Below, in pieces: positions 1 through 7,708 of a DNA stretch of 64,000 bases. Position 1 is the first letter of the stretch. The number at the start of each line of letters is the position of its first letter. The stretch is from Flagellimonas chongwuensis. Lineage in GTDB: Bacteria > Bacteroidota > Bacteroidia > Flavobacteriales > Flavobacteriaceae. The position numbers and the translations under genes are program-made. The notes beneath the pieces were generated by a model, which made no database searches, was not told the origin of the DNA, and saw nothing but the letters and a program-made list of their open reading frames with translations. Location of the stretch: positions 558,001-622,000 of the forward strand of contig NZ_WYET01000001.1 in assembly GCF_013376415.1 (NCBI RefSeq). The letters are read 5' to 3'.

Positions 1-437
1 TAGTTCTCGACCAGTTCCGTTTTTTCTTTGCTGGCCGACCAATGGTTGATTTCTTTAATGGCGGACAAGTAATTTAGAATGTCGGCAGCCGGAATTAGAT
101 AACCGTCTATTTCGTTGAAATCCTGCAAAAGTGTTTGACCCCAGTTTATAAATGATGCAAAGTCATCCGGTTGGTCTATTTGAGATTGTTTGTAAACCCT
201 AAAAAGAAGGAGCAACAAATCAATGTTCGCTGCTTGCTCCATATCGGAAAGGTTTCCGATGAATTCTTGAATGGATAGAACCTGAGGACTAAATACGTTT
301 TTCTCCAATTTGGCGGAGATGTGTTTTTTTAAAAAAGTGCCCGACCTTTTACTGGGAAGTACATAGGTGCATTTGGTTATATCCAACTGTTTTTGGGCAA
401 GGTCATCCAGCACATGTTCAAGGAAGGTGTTATGCAT
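1..437 (-). CDS. AddB-like PD-(D/E)XK nuclease family protein, N-terminal part (runs off the left edge)
   Basis: Open reading frame that starts at an ATG (435-437 on the minus strand) and continues past base 1, so only about 145 residues are visible. The start reads MHNTFLEHVLDDLA, followed by LPSKRSGTFLKKH and later DFNEIDGYL and IKEINHW. These match the N-terminus of the Bacteroidota AddB-like recombination nuclease, whose inactivated helicase core begins with a LPSKR segment. The catalytic C-terminal nuclease domain lies outside the window. The partner AddA-like helicase-nuclease is at 3190-6315 on the same strand, separated by ompA and kbl. The start lies just past the ompA terminator, so this gene probably has its own promoter or depends on read-through. 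Family assignment is from recognised sequence style, not a search. Confidence 0.75.
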   Translation of the reverse strand, partial: MHNTFLEHVLDDLAQKQLDITKCTYVLPSKRSGTFLKKHISAKLEKNVFSPQVLSIQEFIGNLSDMEQAANIDLLLLLFRVYKQSQIDQPDDFASFINWGQTLLQDFNEIDGYLIPAADILNYLSAIKEINHWSASKEKTELVEN

Positions 438-450
438 GGATTAAAAATAA

Positions 451-479
451 AAAAGGCCCCGCATTTGCGGAGCCTTTTT
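451..479 (-). terminator. Intrinsic terminator of the OmpA-family gene
   Basis: Stem GGC-C-CCGC (455-462) pairs with GCGG-A-GCC (467-474) with one mismatch and a four-base loop. On the minus strand it is followed by a T-rich tract. It sits 20 nt past the ompA stop codon. T-runs on both sides mean it could act in both directions. Confidence 0.8.
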
Positions 480-499
480 CTAGAAAACTTTGTTTCTAA

Positions 500-1864
500 T
501 TATTTTACCAAGTTGATTTCAACTCGTCTGTTTTGTGCTCTACCAGCTCTTGTATTGTTAGTAGCGATTGGTTTTTCTTCACCGTAACCAATTGCACTCA
601 ATCTAGAAGAATCGATTCCTTTGTCGATCAAGAAATCTCTAACAGAGTTAGCTCTTTCTTCAGAAAGTTTCTGGTTCAATTTGTCGCTACCTACACTATC
701 AGTGTGACCTTCAACTGTAAATTTAGCAGTTGGGTACTCGTTCAAGATTTGGATAATGTCAACCATTACAGAAGTAGATTCTGCTTTGATAGAAGATTTA
801 CCAGTATCGAACAAGATAGTTCTAGCGTAATCGTTCAATTGCTTCTGAACTTCTTCAGTTACTTCAGGACATCCTTTGTTAGCTACTGTACCAGCAACTT
901 CTGGACATTGGTCGTCTTTATCAAGAACACCATCACCATCAGTATCAGGCCAAGGGCATCCGTTGTTTGCAGCAGGACCAGCTTCGTTAGGACACTCGTC
1001 ATCTTTATCAGCAACACCGTCACCATCAGCATCAGGACAACCAGCTAGAGCAGGAAGACCAGCTTCGTTAGGACAAGCATCATCTTTGTCGGCAACACCG
1101 TCACCATCAGAATCAGGACATCCGTTCATTTCTTTGGAACCAGCTTCGTTAGGACAAGCATCTTTAGAATCTTCGATACCGTCACCGTCAGAATCAGGAC
1201 ATCCGTTGAAAGCAGCTAGACCAGCAACTTCTGGACAAGCATCATCTTTGTCGTAGATACCATCACCGTCTGTATCAGTTCCACCAAATTTGATGCTGAT
1301 ACCAGCCATGTGTTGGAAATGCTTAACCAAGTAATCTTCGAAAGCGTGCTTGTATTGTGTTTGAAGTGTCAAACCAAGGTTATCAGAGAACCAAAAGTTA
1401 AGACCAACACCACCATTTACTGTACCGGCACCGATTTCGTCAACCCAAGTATAACCACCACCAATTTCTACGAAAGGATCGATAGTAGTGTTTTTTAGAA
1501 AGTTGTACTTAATTGTACCATCAATAGCATAGTGAGATAGATCATCAACTTCAAAATCTCCTAACTTTTCAATTCTGTTCAAGGAACCTCTTGCTCCAAC
1601 AGAGAAACCATCACCAACATACTTGGAAACGGCTACATAAGAAACGGAAGGCAAAATGTTCCAGTGATCGGATACATTAAAGTACTCATCGAACAATGTT
1701 GTACTGGAAAAAGGATTGTTCTCGTCGTTAGTAGGATAAGTGTCTATCGCATTCACCCCAATGCTAACTTGCCAGGGATTATTTTCGTCCTGCGCTTGTA
1801 TACTGTTGATCCCTACAAATACAAGAGCAACAACCAATAATTTGCTAAGATGTTTCATGCTCAA
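500..1864 (-). CDS. OmpA family outer-membrane protein with thrombospondin type 3 repeats
   Basis: A 454-residue protein with an N-terminal signal peptide (cleavage probably near residue 24, after ...SIQA). A beta-barrel-like region rich in alternating aromatic and glycine residues follows (about 25-193). Five aspartate-rich TSP3 repeats of the form DxDGDGxxDxxDxCPxxAG lie at about 196-333 and should bind calcium. A C-terminal OmpA peptidoglycan-binding domain is at about 345-454 ([24 protein letters not shown]). By family knowledge it spans the outer membrane and tethers it to peptidoglycan. It appears to be transcribed alone: a consensus promoter lies at 1893-1924 and a terminator at 451-479. 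Start could be ATG 1864 or the second Met two codons later. Conservation of OmpA-TSP3 architecture is common in Flavobacteriaceae. Confidence 0.93.
   Translation of the reverse strand: MSMKHLSKLLVVALVFVGINSIQAQDENNPWQVSIGVNAIDTYPTNDENNPFSSTTLFDEYFNVSDHWNILPSVSYVAVSKYVGDGFSVGARGSLNRIEKLGDFEVDDLSHYAIDGTIKYNFLKNTTIDPFVEIGGGYTWVDEIGAGTVNGGVGLNFWFSDNLGLTLQTQYKHAFEDYLVKHFQHMAGISIKFGGTDTDGDGIYDKDDACPEVAGLAAFNGCPDSDGDGIEDSKDACPNEAGSKEMNGCPDSDGDGVADKDDACPNEAGLPALAGCPDADGDGVADKDDECPNEAGPAANNGCPWPDTDGDGVLDKDDQCPEVAGTVANKGCPEVTEEVQKQLNDYARTILFDTGKSSIKAESTSVMVDIIQILNEYPTAKFTVEGHTDSVGSDKLNQKLSEERANSVRDFLIDKGIDSSRLSAIGYGEEKPIATNNTRAGRAQNRRVEINLVK
866..1279 (-). repeat. Coding tandem repeats: five TSP3 calcium-binding units in the OmpA protein
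   Basis: Five units of roughly 27 residues each (about 81 nt) encode residues about 196-333. Each unit has a DxDGDG core and a CPNEAG or CPEVAG tail. The DNA repeats are close but not identical. They produce long meaningless open frames on the opposite strand. Confidence 0.85.
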
Positions 1865-1892
1865 AATTTTAAGTTTAAGTGTTTATCAGCAG

Positions 1893-1924
1893 CAAATGTA
1901 AGTTGTTAAGACTTATTAACAAAA
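1893..1924 (-). promoter_or_regulatory. Bacteroidota-type promoter of the OmpA gene
   Basis: On the minus strand a TTTG (1920-1923) is separated by 19 nt from TACATTTG (1893-1900), an exact match to the TAnnTTTG -7 consensus. Predicted transcription start is near 1886, giving a leader of about 20 nt before the ATG at 1864. Confidence 0.8.
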
Positions 1925-1981
1925 TCTAAATTTCTTTTTTTTTGACTCATTTGCTGTCAGAATTGTTGCATTTCGTCGAAT

Positions 1982-3175
1982 TTAGATGACCTTTAACGAC
2001 TTTCCTACCTTTATAAAGGCATTAATAGCATGGTCCAAATGCTCTTTTTCATGGGCTGCGGAGAGCTGTACCCTTATCCTGGCCTTGTCTTTAGGTACTA
2101 CCGGATAAAAGAAGCCGATTACATAGATACCCTCTTTTAATAGCATATCGGCCATATTTTGCGATAGCTTGGCATCGTACAACATTACTGGAACGATCGC
2201 CGAATCGCCATCAATGACATCAAAGCCAGCTTCTTTCATGCCTTTTTTGAAATATTCTGTATTGCTCTGCAACTTGTCGCGCAAAGAGGTATCGGTATCC
2301 AACATTTCGAAAACTTTAATCGATGCACCAACAATGGCAGGTGCCAAGGAGTTGGAGAACAAATAAGGTCTGGAGCGTTGACGTAGGAGTTCTATGATTT
2401 CCTTTTTACCTGTAGTATAACCGCCCATGGCACCGCCCAAAGCTTTGCCTAAAGTTCCTGTTATGATATCGATACGGTCCATCACCCCTTTTTCTTCCAA
2501 CGTACCACGGCCTGTTTCACCAATAAAACCTGCGGCATGGCATTCATCTATCATAACCATAGCATCGTACTTATCCGCTAGGTCACATATTTTATCCAGA
2601 GGAGCCACGAGACCATCCATCGAGAATACACCGTCTGTAACGATAATTTTAAAGCGTGCACCATCGGCAACACTTTGCTTAAGGCTTTTCTCCAAGTCGG
2701 CCATATCGTTGTTGGCATAACGGTAACGCTTAGCCTTGCACAAACGCACACCATCAATAATGGAGGCGTGGTTCAGGGAATCTGAGATGATAGCGTCCTC
2801 AGCTGTTAGCAATGGCTCAAAAACACCACCATTGGCATCAAAAGCAGCTGCATATAATATGGTATCCTCCGTTCCGTAGAAATCTGCAATCTTCTGTTCC
2901 AGTTCTTTATGGATGTCCTGCGTCCCGCAAATAAACCGTACCGAAGACATTCCAAATCCGTGAGTGTCCATGGCATCCTTTGCGGCCTGAATCACATCTG
3001 GGTGCGAGGAGAGACCCAAGTAGTTGTTTGCACAAAAATTGATGACTTCCTCACCTGTAGATATTTTTATCACCGCCCCTTGTGGAGATGTAATGATTCG
3101 CTCTTTTTTAAATAGGCCAGCTTCTTCAATATCTTTCAATTCGTTGGCCAAATGCTCTTTTATTTTTCCGTACAT
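1982..3175 (-). CDS. kbl: Glycine C-acetyltransferase (2-amino-3-ketobutyrate CoA ligase)
   Basis: A 397-residue alpha-oxoamine synthase, the usual length for Kbl. It cleaves 2-amino-3-oxobutanoate with CoA to glycine and acetyl-CoA in threonine breakdown, using pyridoxal phosphate. Visible motifs are [10 protein letters not shown] (about 50-59), [10 protein letters not shown] (210-219; Asp210 for the PLP ring nitrogen and His213) and GTLGKALGG with the Schiff-base lysine at residue 244, the same position as in E. coli Kbl. No threonine dehydrogenase gene is adjacent. It follows the AddA-like gene by 14 nt on the same strand, so the two may be cotranscribed. Confidence 0.95.
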   Translation of the reverse strand: MYGKIKEHLANELKDIEEAGLFKKERIITSPQGAVIKISTGEEVINFCANNYLGLSSHPDVIQAAKDAMDTHGFGMSSVRFICGTQDIHKELEQKIADFYGTEDTILYAAAFDANGGVFEPLLTAEDAIISDSLNHASIIDGVRLCKAKRYRYANNDMADLEKSLKQSVADGARFKIIVTDGVFSMDGLVAPLDKICDLADKYDAMVMIDECHAAGFIGETGRGTLEEKGVMDRIDIITGTLGKALGGAMGGYTTGKKEIIELLRQRSRPYLFSNSLAPAIVGASIKVFEMLDTDTSLRDKLQSNTEYFKKGMKEAGFDVIDGDSAIVPVMLYDAKLSQNMADMLLKEGIYVIGFFYPVVPKDKARIRVQLSAAHEKEHLDHAINAFIKVGKSLKVI

Positions 3176-3189
3176 ATCTTTAATTAGCT

Positions 3190-6100
3190 TTATACAAAAA
3201 TAGGGTCTATTTCTTGGTCAATATAAACAATAACAGATTGTTTGATTTTAAAATCCATATCTCGTAGTATATCCGCATAGTTGGCAATCTGCTCTTTGTG
3301 CTTGGGCGACGGTTTCCCGGTCTTATAATCTATGATGGTGGCCTCCTTGCCAGAAATGACAATTCTATCGGGCCTCAGCAAAAGCCCGTCCTTTGTTAAA
3401 ATCTCTCTTTCGTTCAAAATATCAAGACCATCGAGGAACAGGTCCTTCAATTTTGGATGGCTCACCACCGACATGATCTTTTGTTTGATGTCATCTGCTG
3501 CTTCCTGTGGAAAATGCCCTTCAATCTCCAAACGCTCCAAAACGATATCAACATCGGAAACTGTTTCAATCTGGCTCAATGCAAAGTGAATCACATTCCC
3601 CATTTCGATGGCCTCCATCCGTTCATCGTCCCACAAGCGGCCGGATTTTGTCGAAATCGTAAATCCAACATCATCTTTGGGTCGGGTCACATAACGGATG
3701 TGGTTTTCTACAGACTCCGAAGAAGTTTCCACCATCTCTTTTGATGGAAAGGTTCCCAAGATGTAAGTACCACTTTCATTTTCAGGAATGTTTTTTTGCT
3801 GAACATATAATTGGAATAGGTCAGAGTAGGACGTGGCAGCATCAATTGAAGCTATATCTTTCTTTGGGCTCTCGGTGATGATGAATAGTCCTTTTGCGGG
3901 GCGGGTGAGGGCCACATAGAGCACGTTCATGGAATCCAGCAACGTTTTTTGTTCTTCGTCCACATATTTTTGATGGGCCACTTCGTTGTACTCCAACATA
4001 TCTTTATTGTTGTTGATCAAGAATTCATCCAGCCCCAAAGCTTTGTCGTCGGTTGTGGCAGGAACCCATGCTTTCTTTTTCTTCCGCTTGTCATCCAAAA
4101 TGGCGTTGGCAAAAGGGAAAATCACAAAAGGAAACTCGAGTCCCTTGGCTTTGTGAATGGTCATAATTTTTACCGCATCCACACCGTCGGGCGCTGCAAT
4201 GGACAGGGATTCTTTTTTTACCGCCCAATAATTAAGGAAAGCATACACGCTGGGACCTTCTCTTTTTTCCAGATCCAGCACTTCGTCCATTAAAAAGGAC
4301 AGGTGGGCCACGGAACCTTGATACAGTTCAAATTGTACTATGGCCGTTTCCAGAATGGTCAAAACCGGCTCTCCTTTCAAGTCCGTAATGTTGAAGTTAT
4401 AGTGTTGGGCCAAGAAGGTTTCAATATCCTCCAAGTGTTTGCTAATAAAGCTGTGCTTGCCTTTTTCATCGGGGGACACATACTTTAATATATGGTATGC
4501 TGCCTCTCTATCTTCAGCATTTTCAAAAATTCGGAGGATGGATATCAAAAAAATGACTTTCTCATTCTTTGCCAACAAAAGTGCATCCGAAGAAATGATG
4601 GGAATGTTCTGCTGGGCCAAAAAGTCCGCTAACAACATTCCTTTTTTATTGTCGCGTACCAGCACGCAGATATCCGAATAAGCATGATTTTCAGAAATGA
4701 TACGGTGGATGGACCTTAAGGTTTCTTCGCAATAGGCACTATCCTTGTCTTCCATATTTGCATCCAAAAACATCATTTGAATATAACCTCCCGGCTTATT
4801 GTTTGTTTTTTGATGTGAATCGTTCAAAAAGAGGTTGCGATAATCTTTATTGCGGAGTACAGGGGCCATTTCCGTAAAAAAGCTGTTGTTGAAATTTACG
4901 ATTTCATCCGAACTGCGCCAGTTGGTGTCCAAGGAATGGATGGAGGGCGCTAACACAAACGGGTGCGATTTTCCATTTATAAGATCAAGGAACTGCTCGG
5001 CCCGCCCGCCACGCCAACGATAAATGGCCTGCTTTACATCGCCTACCAAAAAAAGGGAACCGCGTTCGTGCTTTTCGTCCTCGCTTTCCAGGGCGTTGCC
5101 AATAAGGGGCACCAAGTTTTCCCATTGCATTTTGGAGGTGTCCTGGAACTCATCAATAAAATAATGACGGTATTTTTCGCCCATCCGCTCGTAAATGAAA
5201 GGTACAGGTTGGTTCTTGATTTCCTTGGACAGAATTGCGTTCAGGGAGGAAATGGGAATGATGTCCCTATCCAGCTCAATGTTCTTTATCTCCTTGGCGA
5301 TTTCGTTCAGGACCGTCATGGGTACGATGTTGCCATATATGTTTTGGAGATAACTGTGCCGATACACAAGTCGCTTTATGATGAGATAGTTTTCCAAAAT
5401 GGTCACGGCCAATTGGGTCACGTCTCTTTTGTCGCTTGCCTTGAGCAATTTTCCTTCAATCAGATTGGGTTCCAAAGTTTTGGCGGCGTACAATTTTTTT
5501 GGGTCAAGTTCCCCATCCACCATTTTTTTAAAATGATTGGGCAAGGTTTGTCTAGGGAAATCGGCAAAATCAAAACCTTGATTCTCTATTTCCTGAAGGA
5601 CAGTTTGAGCCAATTGTTTTACCTTCTCTACGATAGCTTTGCTTTCCGATGCTATCCGCTTTTGAATGTCTTGAAAATCCCCGATGGATTTATCCCGCAA
5701 TGGGTCAATGTGGTTTACATGATTTTCTTGAAACAGCAGTTTGCCAATTTCTATAAGATCGTAAGTGATGTTCCAGCTTTTGTCGTCATCAATTTTTTCG
5801 AGGGAAAAGGCGATGAGGACTTCGGTGAGCTTTTCATCATTACCGGCTCGCTCCAATATTCTGCCCACGGCTTCTTCCAGCAATAAATCCAGGTTAAGTT
5901 CCACCTCAAAATTTTGCGAAAGGTGAAGGTCTCTGGCAAACGTTTTTATGATTTTGTGGTTGAACTTGTCAATGGTCGAAATCTCAAAAAAAGAATAGTT
6001 GTGAAGAATGCGTTTGAGAATGATTCGCGATCGTTGACTCAACTGTTCTTCAGAGAGCAAGAGTTCATCACAAAGTGATTGGAATAAACCTTTCTGTTTT

Positions 6101-6315
6101 TCAGGAACTGCATCTTGACCAAAGGCGAACAGGTTGTCCAAAATTCTGGTCTTCATCTCGTCCACCGCCTTGTTGGTGAAGGTAATGGCCAAAATCTGAC
6201 GGAATTTTGTAGCAGAATTGTTGGAAAGCAATAAAGTAAGATAGGTTTTGGCAAGGGCATATGTTTTGCCCGAGCCTGCAGATGCGCTGTATATTTTAAA
6301 ATTGGAGCCTTCCAA
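3190..6315 (-). CDS. AddA-like UvrD/Rep superfamily helicase with C-terminal PD-(D/E)XK nuclease
   Basis: A 1041-residue SF1 helicase-nuclease of the kind that processes double-strand DNA ends for recombination. The Walker A motif SASAGSGKT is at residues 10-18. The DEAD-box equivalent lies in FIDEFQDTS, motif III in [15 protein letters not shown], and motifs V/VI appear as [12 protein letters not shown] and LYVALTRP. Near the C-terminus IDYKTGKP is the nuclease motif of the AddA/RecB family. Its presumed partner, the AddB-like nuclease at 1-437, is downstream on the same strand beyond kbl and ompA. The start at MEGSNFKIY places the Walker A at the normal distance from the N-terminus. Confidence 0.92.
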   Translation of the reverse strand: MEGSNFKIYSASAGSGKTYALAKTYLTLLLSNNSATKFRQILAITFTNKAVDEMKTRILDNLFAFGQDAVPEKQKGLFQSLCDELLLSEEQLSQRSRIILKRILHNYSFFEISTIDKFNHKIIKTFARDLHLSQNFEVELNLDLLLEEAVGRILERAGNDEKLTEVLIAFSLEKIDDDKSWNITYDLIEIGKLLFQENHVNHIDPLRDKSIGDFQDIQKRIASESKAIVEKVKQLAQTVLQEIENQGFDFADFPRQTLPNHFKKMVDGELDPKKLYAAKTLEPNLIEGKLLKASDKRDVTQLAVTILENYLIIKRLVYRHSYLQNIYGNIVPMTVLNEIAKEIKNIELDRDIIPISSLNAILSKEIKNQPVPFIYERMGEKYRHYFIDEFQDTSKMQWENLVPLIGNALESEDEKHERGSLFLVGDVKQAIYRWRGGRAEQFLDLINGKSHPFVLAPSIHSLDTNWRSSDEIVNFNNSFFTEMAPVLRNKDYRNLFLNDSHQKTNNKPGGYIQMMFLDANMEDKDSAYCEETLRSIHRIISENHAYSDICVLVRDNKKGMLLADFLAQQNIPIISSDALLLAKNEKVIFLISILRIFENAEDREAAYHILKYVSPDEKGKHSFISKHLEDIETFLAQHYNFNITDLKGEPVLTILETAIVQFELYQGSVAHLSFLMDEVLDLEKREGPSVYAFLNYWAVKKESLSIAAPDGVDAVKIMTIHKAKGLEFPFVIFPFANAILDDKRKKKKAWVPATTDDKALGLDEFLINNNKDMLEYNEVAHQKYVDEEQKTLLDSMNVLYVALTRPAKGLFIITESPKKDIASIDAATSYSDLFQLYVQQKNIPENESGTYILGTFPSKEMVETSSESVENHIRYVTRPKDDVGFTISTKSGRLWDDERMEAIEMGNVIHFALSQIETVSDVDIVLERLEIEGHFPQEAADDIKQKIMSVVSHPKLKDLFLDGLDILNEREILTKDGLLLRPDRIVISGKEATIIDYKTGKPSPKHKEQIANYADILRDMDFKIKQSVIVYIDQEIDPIFV

Positions 6316-6435
6316 AAGCCTTTTTCCTGCAAATTAAGGATTCCTTACCTGATGTTAACATGGTTTTAGCGGAATATAAATGTTAAAATCCGTATTTTTA
6401 CATAAATTGATTAATAACCTAAAAAAACAAAAAAT

Positions 6436-7044
6436 ATGGCTTTTGAATTACCTAAATTACCGTATGCATACGATGCATTGGAACCTCATATAGATGCTAG
6501 GACCATGGAAATCCACCATACCAAGCACCATAATGGTTACACTACCAAATTGAACGGTGCGATTGAAGGTGCCGACTTGGAAGGCAAGGGAATCGAAGAT
6601 ATCCTTTCAGGTTTGGATATGTCCAACGCTGCAGTTAGAAACAATGGGGGTGGATTTTTTAACCACAGTCTTTTTTGGGAAGTAATGTCCCCGAACGGTG
6701 GTGGAAAACCATCTGGTGAATTGGCGTCTGCAATAGACGATGCTTTTGGTTCGTTTGATGCCTTTAAAGAGAAGTTTTCTTCTGCTGCCGCTACCCAGTT
6801 CGGTTCAGGGTGGGCATGGTTGTGCGTGCACAAAGGAGGAAAAGTTGAAGTATGTTCAACTCCAAACCAAGATAACCCTATTATGCCCGGTGTAGGTTGT
6901 GGTGGTTACCCAATTTTGGGATTGGATGTTTGGGAGCATGCATACTATTTAAACTATCAAAACTTGAGACCGGATTACATTTCTGCATTTTTTAATGTAA
7001 TCAACTGGGACAAAGTTTCTGAAAATTATGCGGCTAGTAAATAA
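6436..7044 (+). CDS. sodA: Superoxide dismutase, Mn-type (Fe/Mn family)
   Basis: A 202-residue cytoplasmic Fe/Mn superoxide dismutase that converts superoxide to oxygen and hydrogen peroxide. Metal ligands by alignment with E. coli SodA are His27 (in EIHHTKHH), His77 (in FFNHSLFW), Asp164 and His168 (in [14 protein letters not shown]). Gly at the position before FFNH and Gln145 in PNQDNPIM follow the manganese-type pattern; iron-type enzymes carry the glutamine in the first position. Cambialistic use of either metal cannot be excluded. There is no signal peptide. It is a single-gene unit, divergent from the AddA-like gene and closed by a strong terminator at 7065-7098. Confidence 0.95.
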   Translation: MAFELPKLPYAYDALEPHIDARTMEIHHTKHHNGYTTKLNGAIEGADLEGKGIEDILSGLDMSNAAVRNNGGGFFNHSLFWEVMSPNGGGKPSGELASAIDDAFGSFDAFKEKFSSAAATQFGSGWAWLCVHKGGKVEVCSTPNQDNPIMPGVGCGGYPILGLDVWEHAYYLNYQNLRPDYISAFFNVINWDKVSENYAASK

Positions 7045-7064
7045 TAACTAGTTCATTCATAAAT

Positions 7065-7098
7065 AAAAAAGCCGTGCACAAAGTGCACGGTTTTTTTT
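7065..7098 (+). terminator. Intrinsic terminator after superoxide dismutase
   Basis: Perfect eight-base stem CCGTGCAC/GTGCACGG (7072-7079 and 7083-7090) with loop AAA, flanked by an A-run on the left and eight T on the right. It can work in both directions. On the minus strand it would back up the terminator of the adjacent small-RNA unit. Confidence 0.9.
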
Positions 7099-7114
7099 GT
7101 TCAATTTTTTTAAA

Positions 7115-7188
7115 ATAGAAAAGGGCGAGGAAGTCCTCACCCTTTTCGTCCCAAATCTTACCATAAACTTAACCTACTTATGCTATGG
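7115..7188 (-). ncRNA. Candidate small RNA, copy A of a three-copy tandem family
   Basis: The predicted transcript runs from about 7188 to about 7115, close to 74 nt. It begins with a 39-nt block (7150-7188) that is repeated at 7343-7381 and 7564-7602. Copy A differs from the other two at one base near the middle. On the RNA strand the block starts CCATAGCATAAG and ends AAGATTTGGG. A terminator hairpin follows: GGGTGAGG/CCTCGCCC with loop ACTT (7121-7144), then a T-rich tail. CCAT at the 5' end can pair with ATGG inside the block. The upstream -7 and -33 boxes are annotated separately. No convincing reading frame is present. Function is unknown. Confidence 0.65.
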
Positions 7189-7193
7189 CGAGA

Positions 7194-7224
7194 CTAAAAT
7201 ACTGGTATTGTGTAAAATAACAAA
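7194..7224 (-). promoter_or_regulatory. Promoter-like boxes for small RNA copy A
   Basis: On the minus strand TTTG (7221-7224) lies exactly 19 nt before TATTTTAG (7194-7201), one mismatch from TAnnTTTG. The conserved block starts 5 nt after the -7 box, where the transcription start is expected. Confidence 0.6.
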
Positions 7225-7307
7225 GGGTTTTAAAAAATATTTTGCGTTTAAAAGAAAAAAGAAAACGTGCAGTTCATCGATAAAATGGATAAAACCTTGG
7301 TAGTCAA

Positions 7308-7381
7308 ACATAAAGAAGCCGGAGCACGCTCCGGCTTCTTTCCCCAAATCTTACCATGAACTTAACCTACTTATGCTATGG
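7308..7381 (-). ncRNA. Candidate small RNA, copy B of a three-copy tandem family
   Basis: The conserved 39-nt block occupies 7343-7381. It is followed on the minus strand by a very stable hairpin whose arms, GAAGCCGGAGC and GCTCCGGCTTC (within 7312-7341), form a perfect stem with a minimal loop before a T-containing tail. Predicted length is about 74 nt. The hairpin sequence differs completely from those of copies A and C while the block is almost unchanged. That is the expected pattern if the block is the functional part and the hairpin only terminates transcription. Confidence 0.65.
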
Positions 7382-7386
7382 TCCTC

Positions 7387-7394
7387 CAAATGTA
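7387..7394 (-). promoter_or_regulatory. -7 promoter box for small RNA copy B
   Basis: TACATTTG on the minus strand is an exact match to TAnnTTTG and lies 5 nt before the conserved block. I could not find a clear TTTG at the usual -33 distance. Confidence 0.5.
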
Positions 7395-7527
7395 AGCCAA
7401 GAGCTGATTTTTATTGTAAGCTTTTAGATGAAACTCCCTTAAATGGGTTGAAGTGTTAAAAGAGGCCCGATTATTGATAAATGTCAAGAAAACAAAGGAT
7501 AAGGAGACCTGTTTGGAAAAGTATAGA

Positions 7528-7602
7528 AAATAAAAAAGGTGGAATAGCTTCCACCTTTTTTGCCCCAAATCTTACCATGAACTTAACCTACTTATGCTAT
7601 GG
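7528..7602 (-). ncRNA. Candidate small RNA, copy C of a three-copy tandem family
   Basis: The conserved 39-nt block occupies 7564-7602 and is identical to that of copy B. Its terminator stem is GGTGGAA/TTCCACC with loop GCTA (within 7532-7561), with six A/T pairs extending it and a T-run after it. Predicted length is about 75 nt. It is the copy nearest to purF, whose stop is at 7709 on the same strand, so it might also be released from purF read-through transcripts. Confidence 0.65.
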
Positions 7603-7608
7603 CAGATA

Positions 7609-7616
7609 CTAAAGTA
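7609..7616 (-). promoter_or_regulatory. -7-like promoter box for small RNA copy C
   Basis: TACTTTAG on the minus strand lies 6 nt before the conserved block. It carries the same A-for-T change in the seventh position as the copy A box. No good -33 box was seen, so support comes mainly from the matching position in the other copies. Confidence 0.4.
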
Positions 7617-7708
7617 GGATTGCACACTGCTGATTGTATAAAAACCCGCTATTCTGTTAGTTTCATCGATAAAATGCACAGTTTTGTGCGCTTTTACCTT
7701 GAATTATC

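Noticed and set aside
866-1279. Tandem DNA repeats considered as a CRISPR-like or mobile repeat
   Set aside because: The repeats are in frame and encode TSP3 calcium-binding units of OmpA.
4963-5886. 307-residue open frame antisense to the AddA-like gene
   Set aside because: It is a shadow of a clearly real helicase frame and contains no recognisable motif.
7097-7568. Short open frames of about 65 residues on both strands in the sRNA region
   Set aside because: They run through the terminator hairpins and conserved blocks, have no family resemblance and differ between copies.
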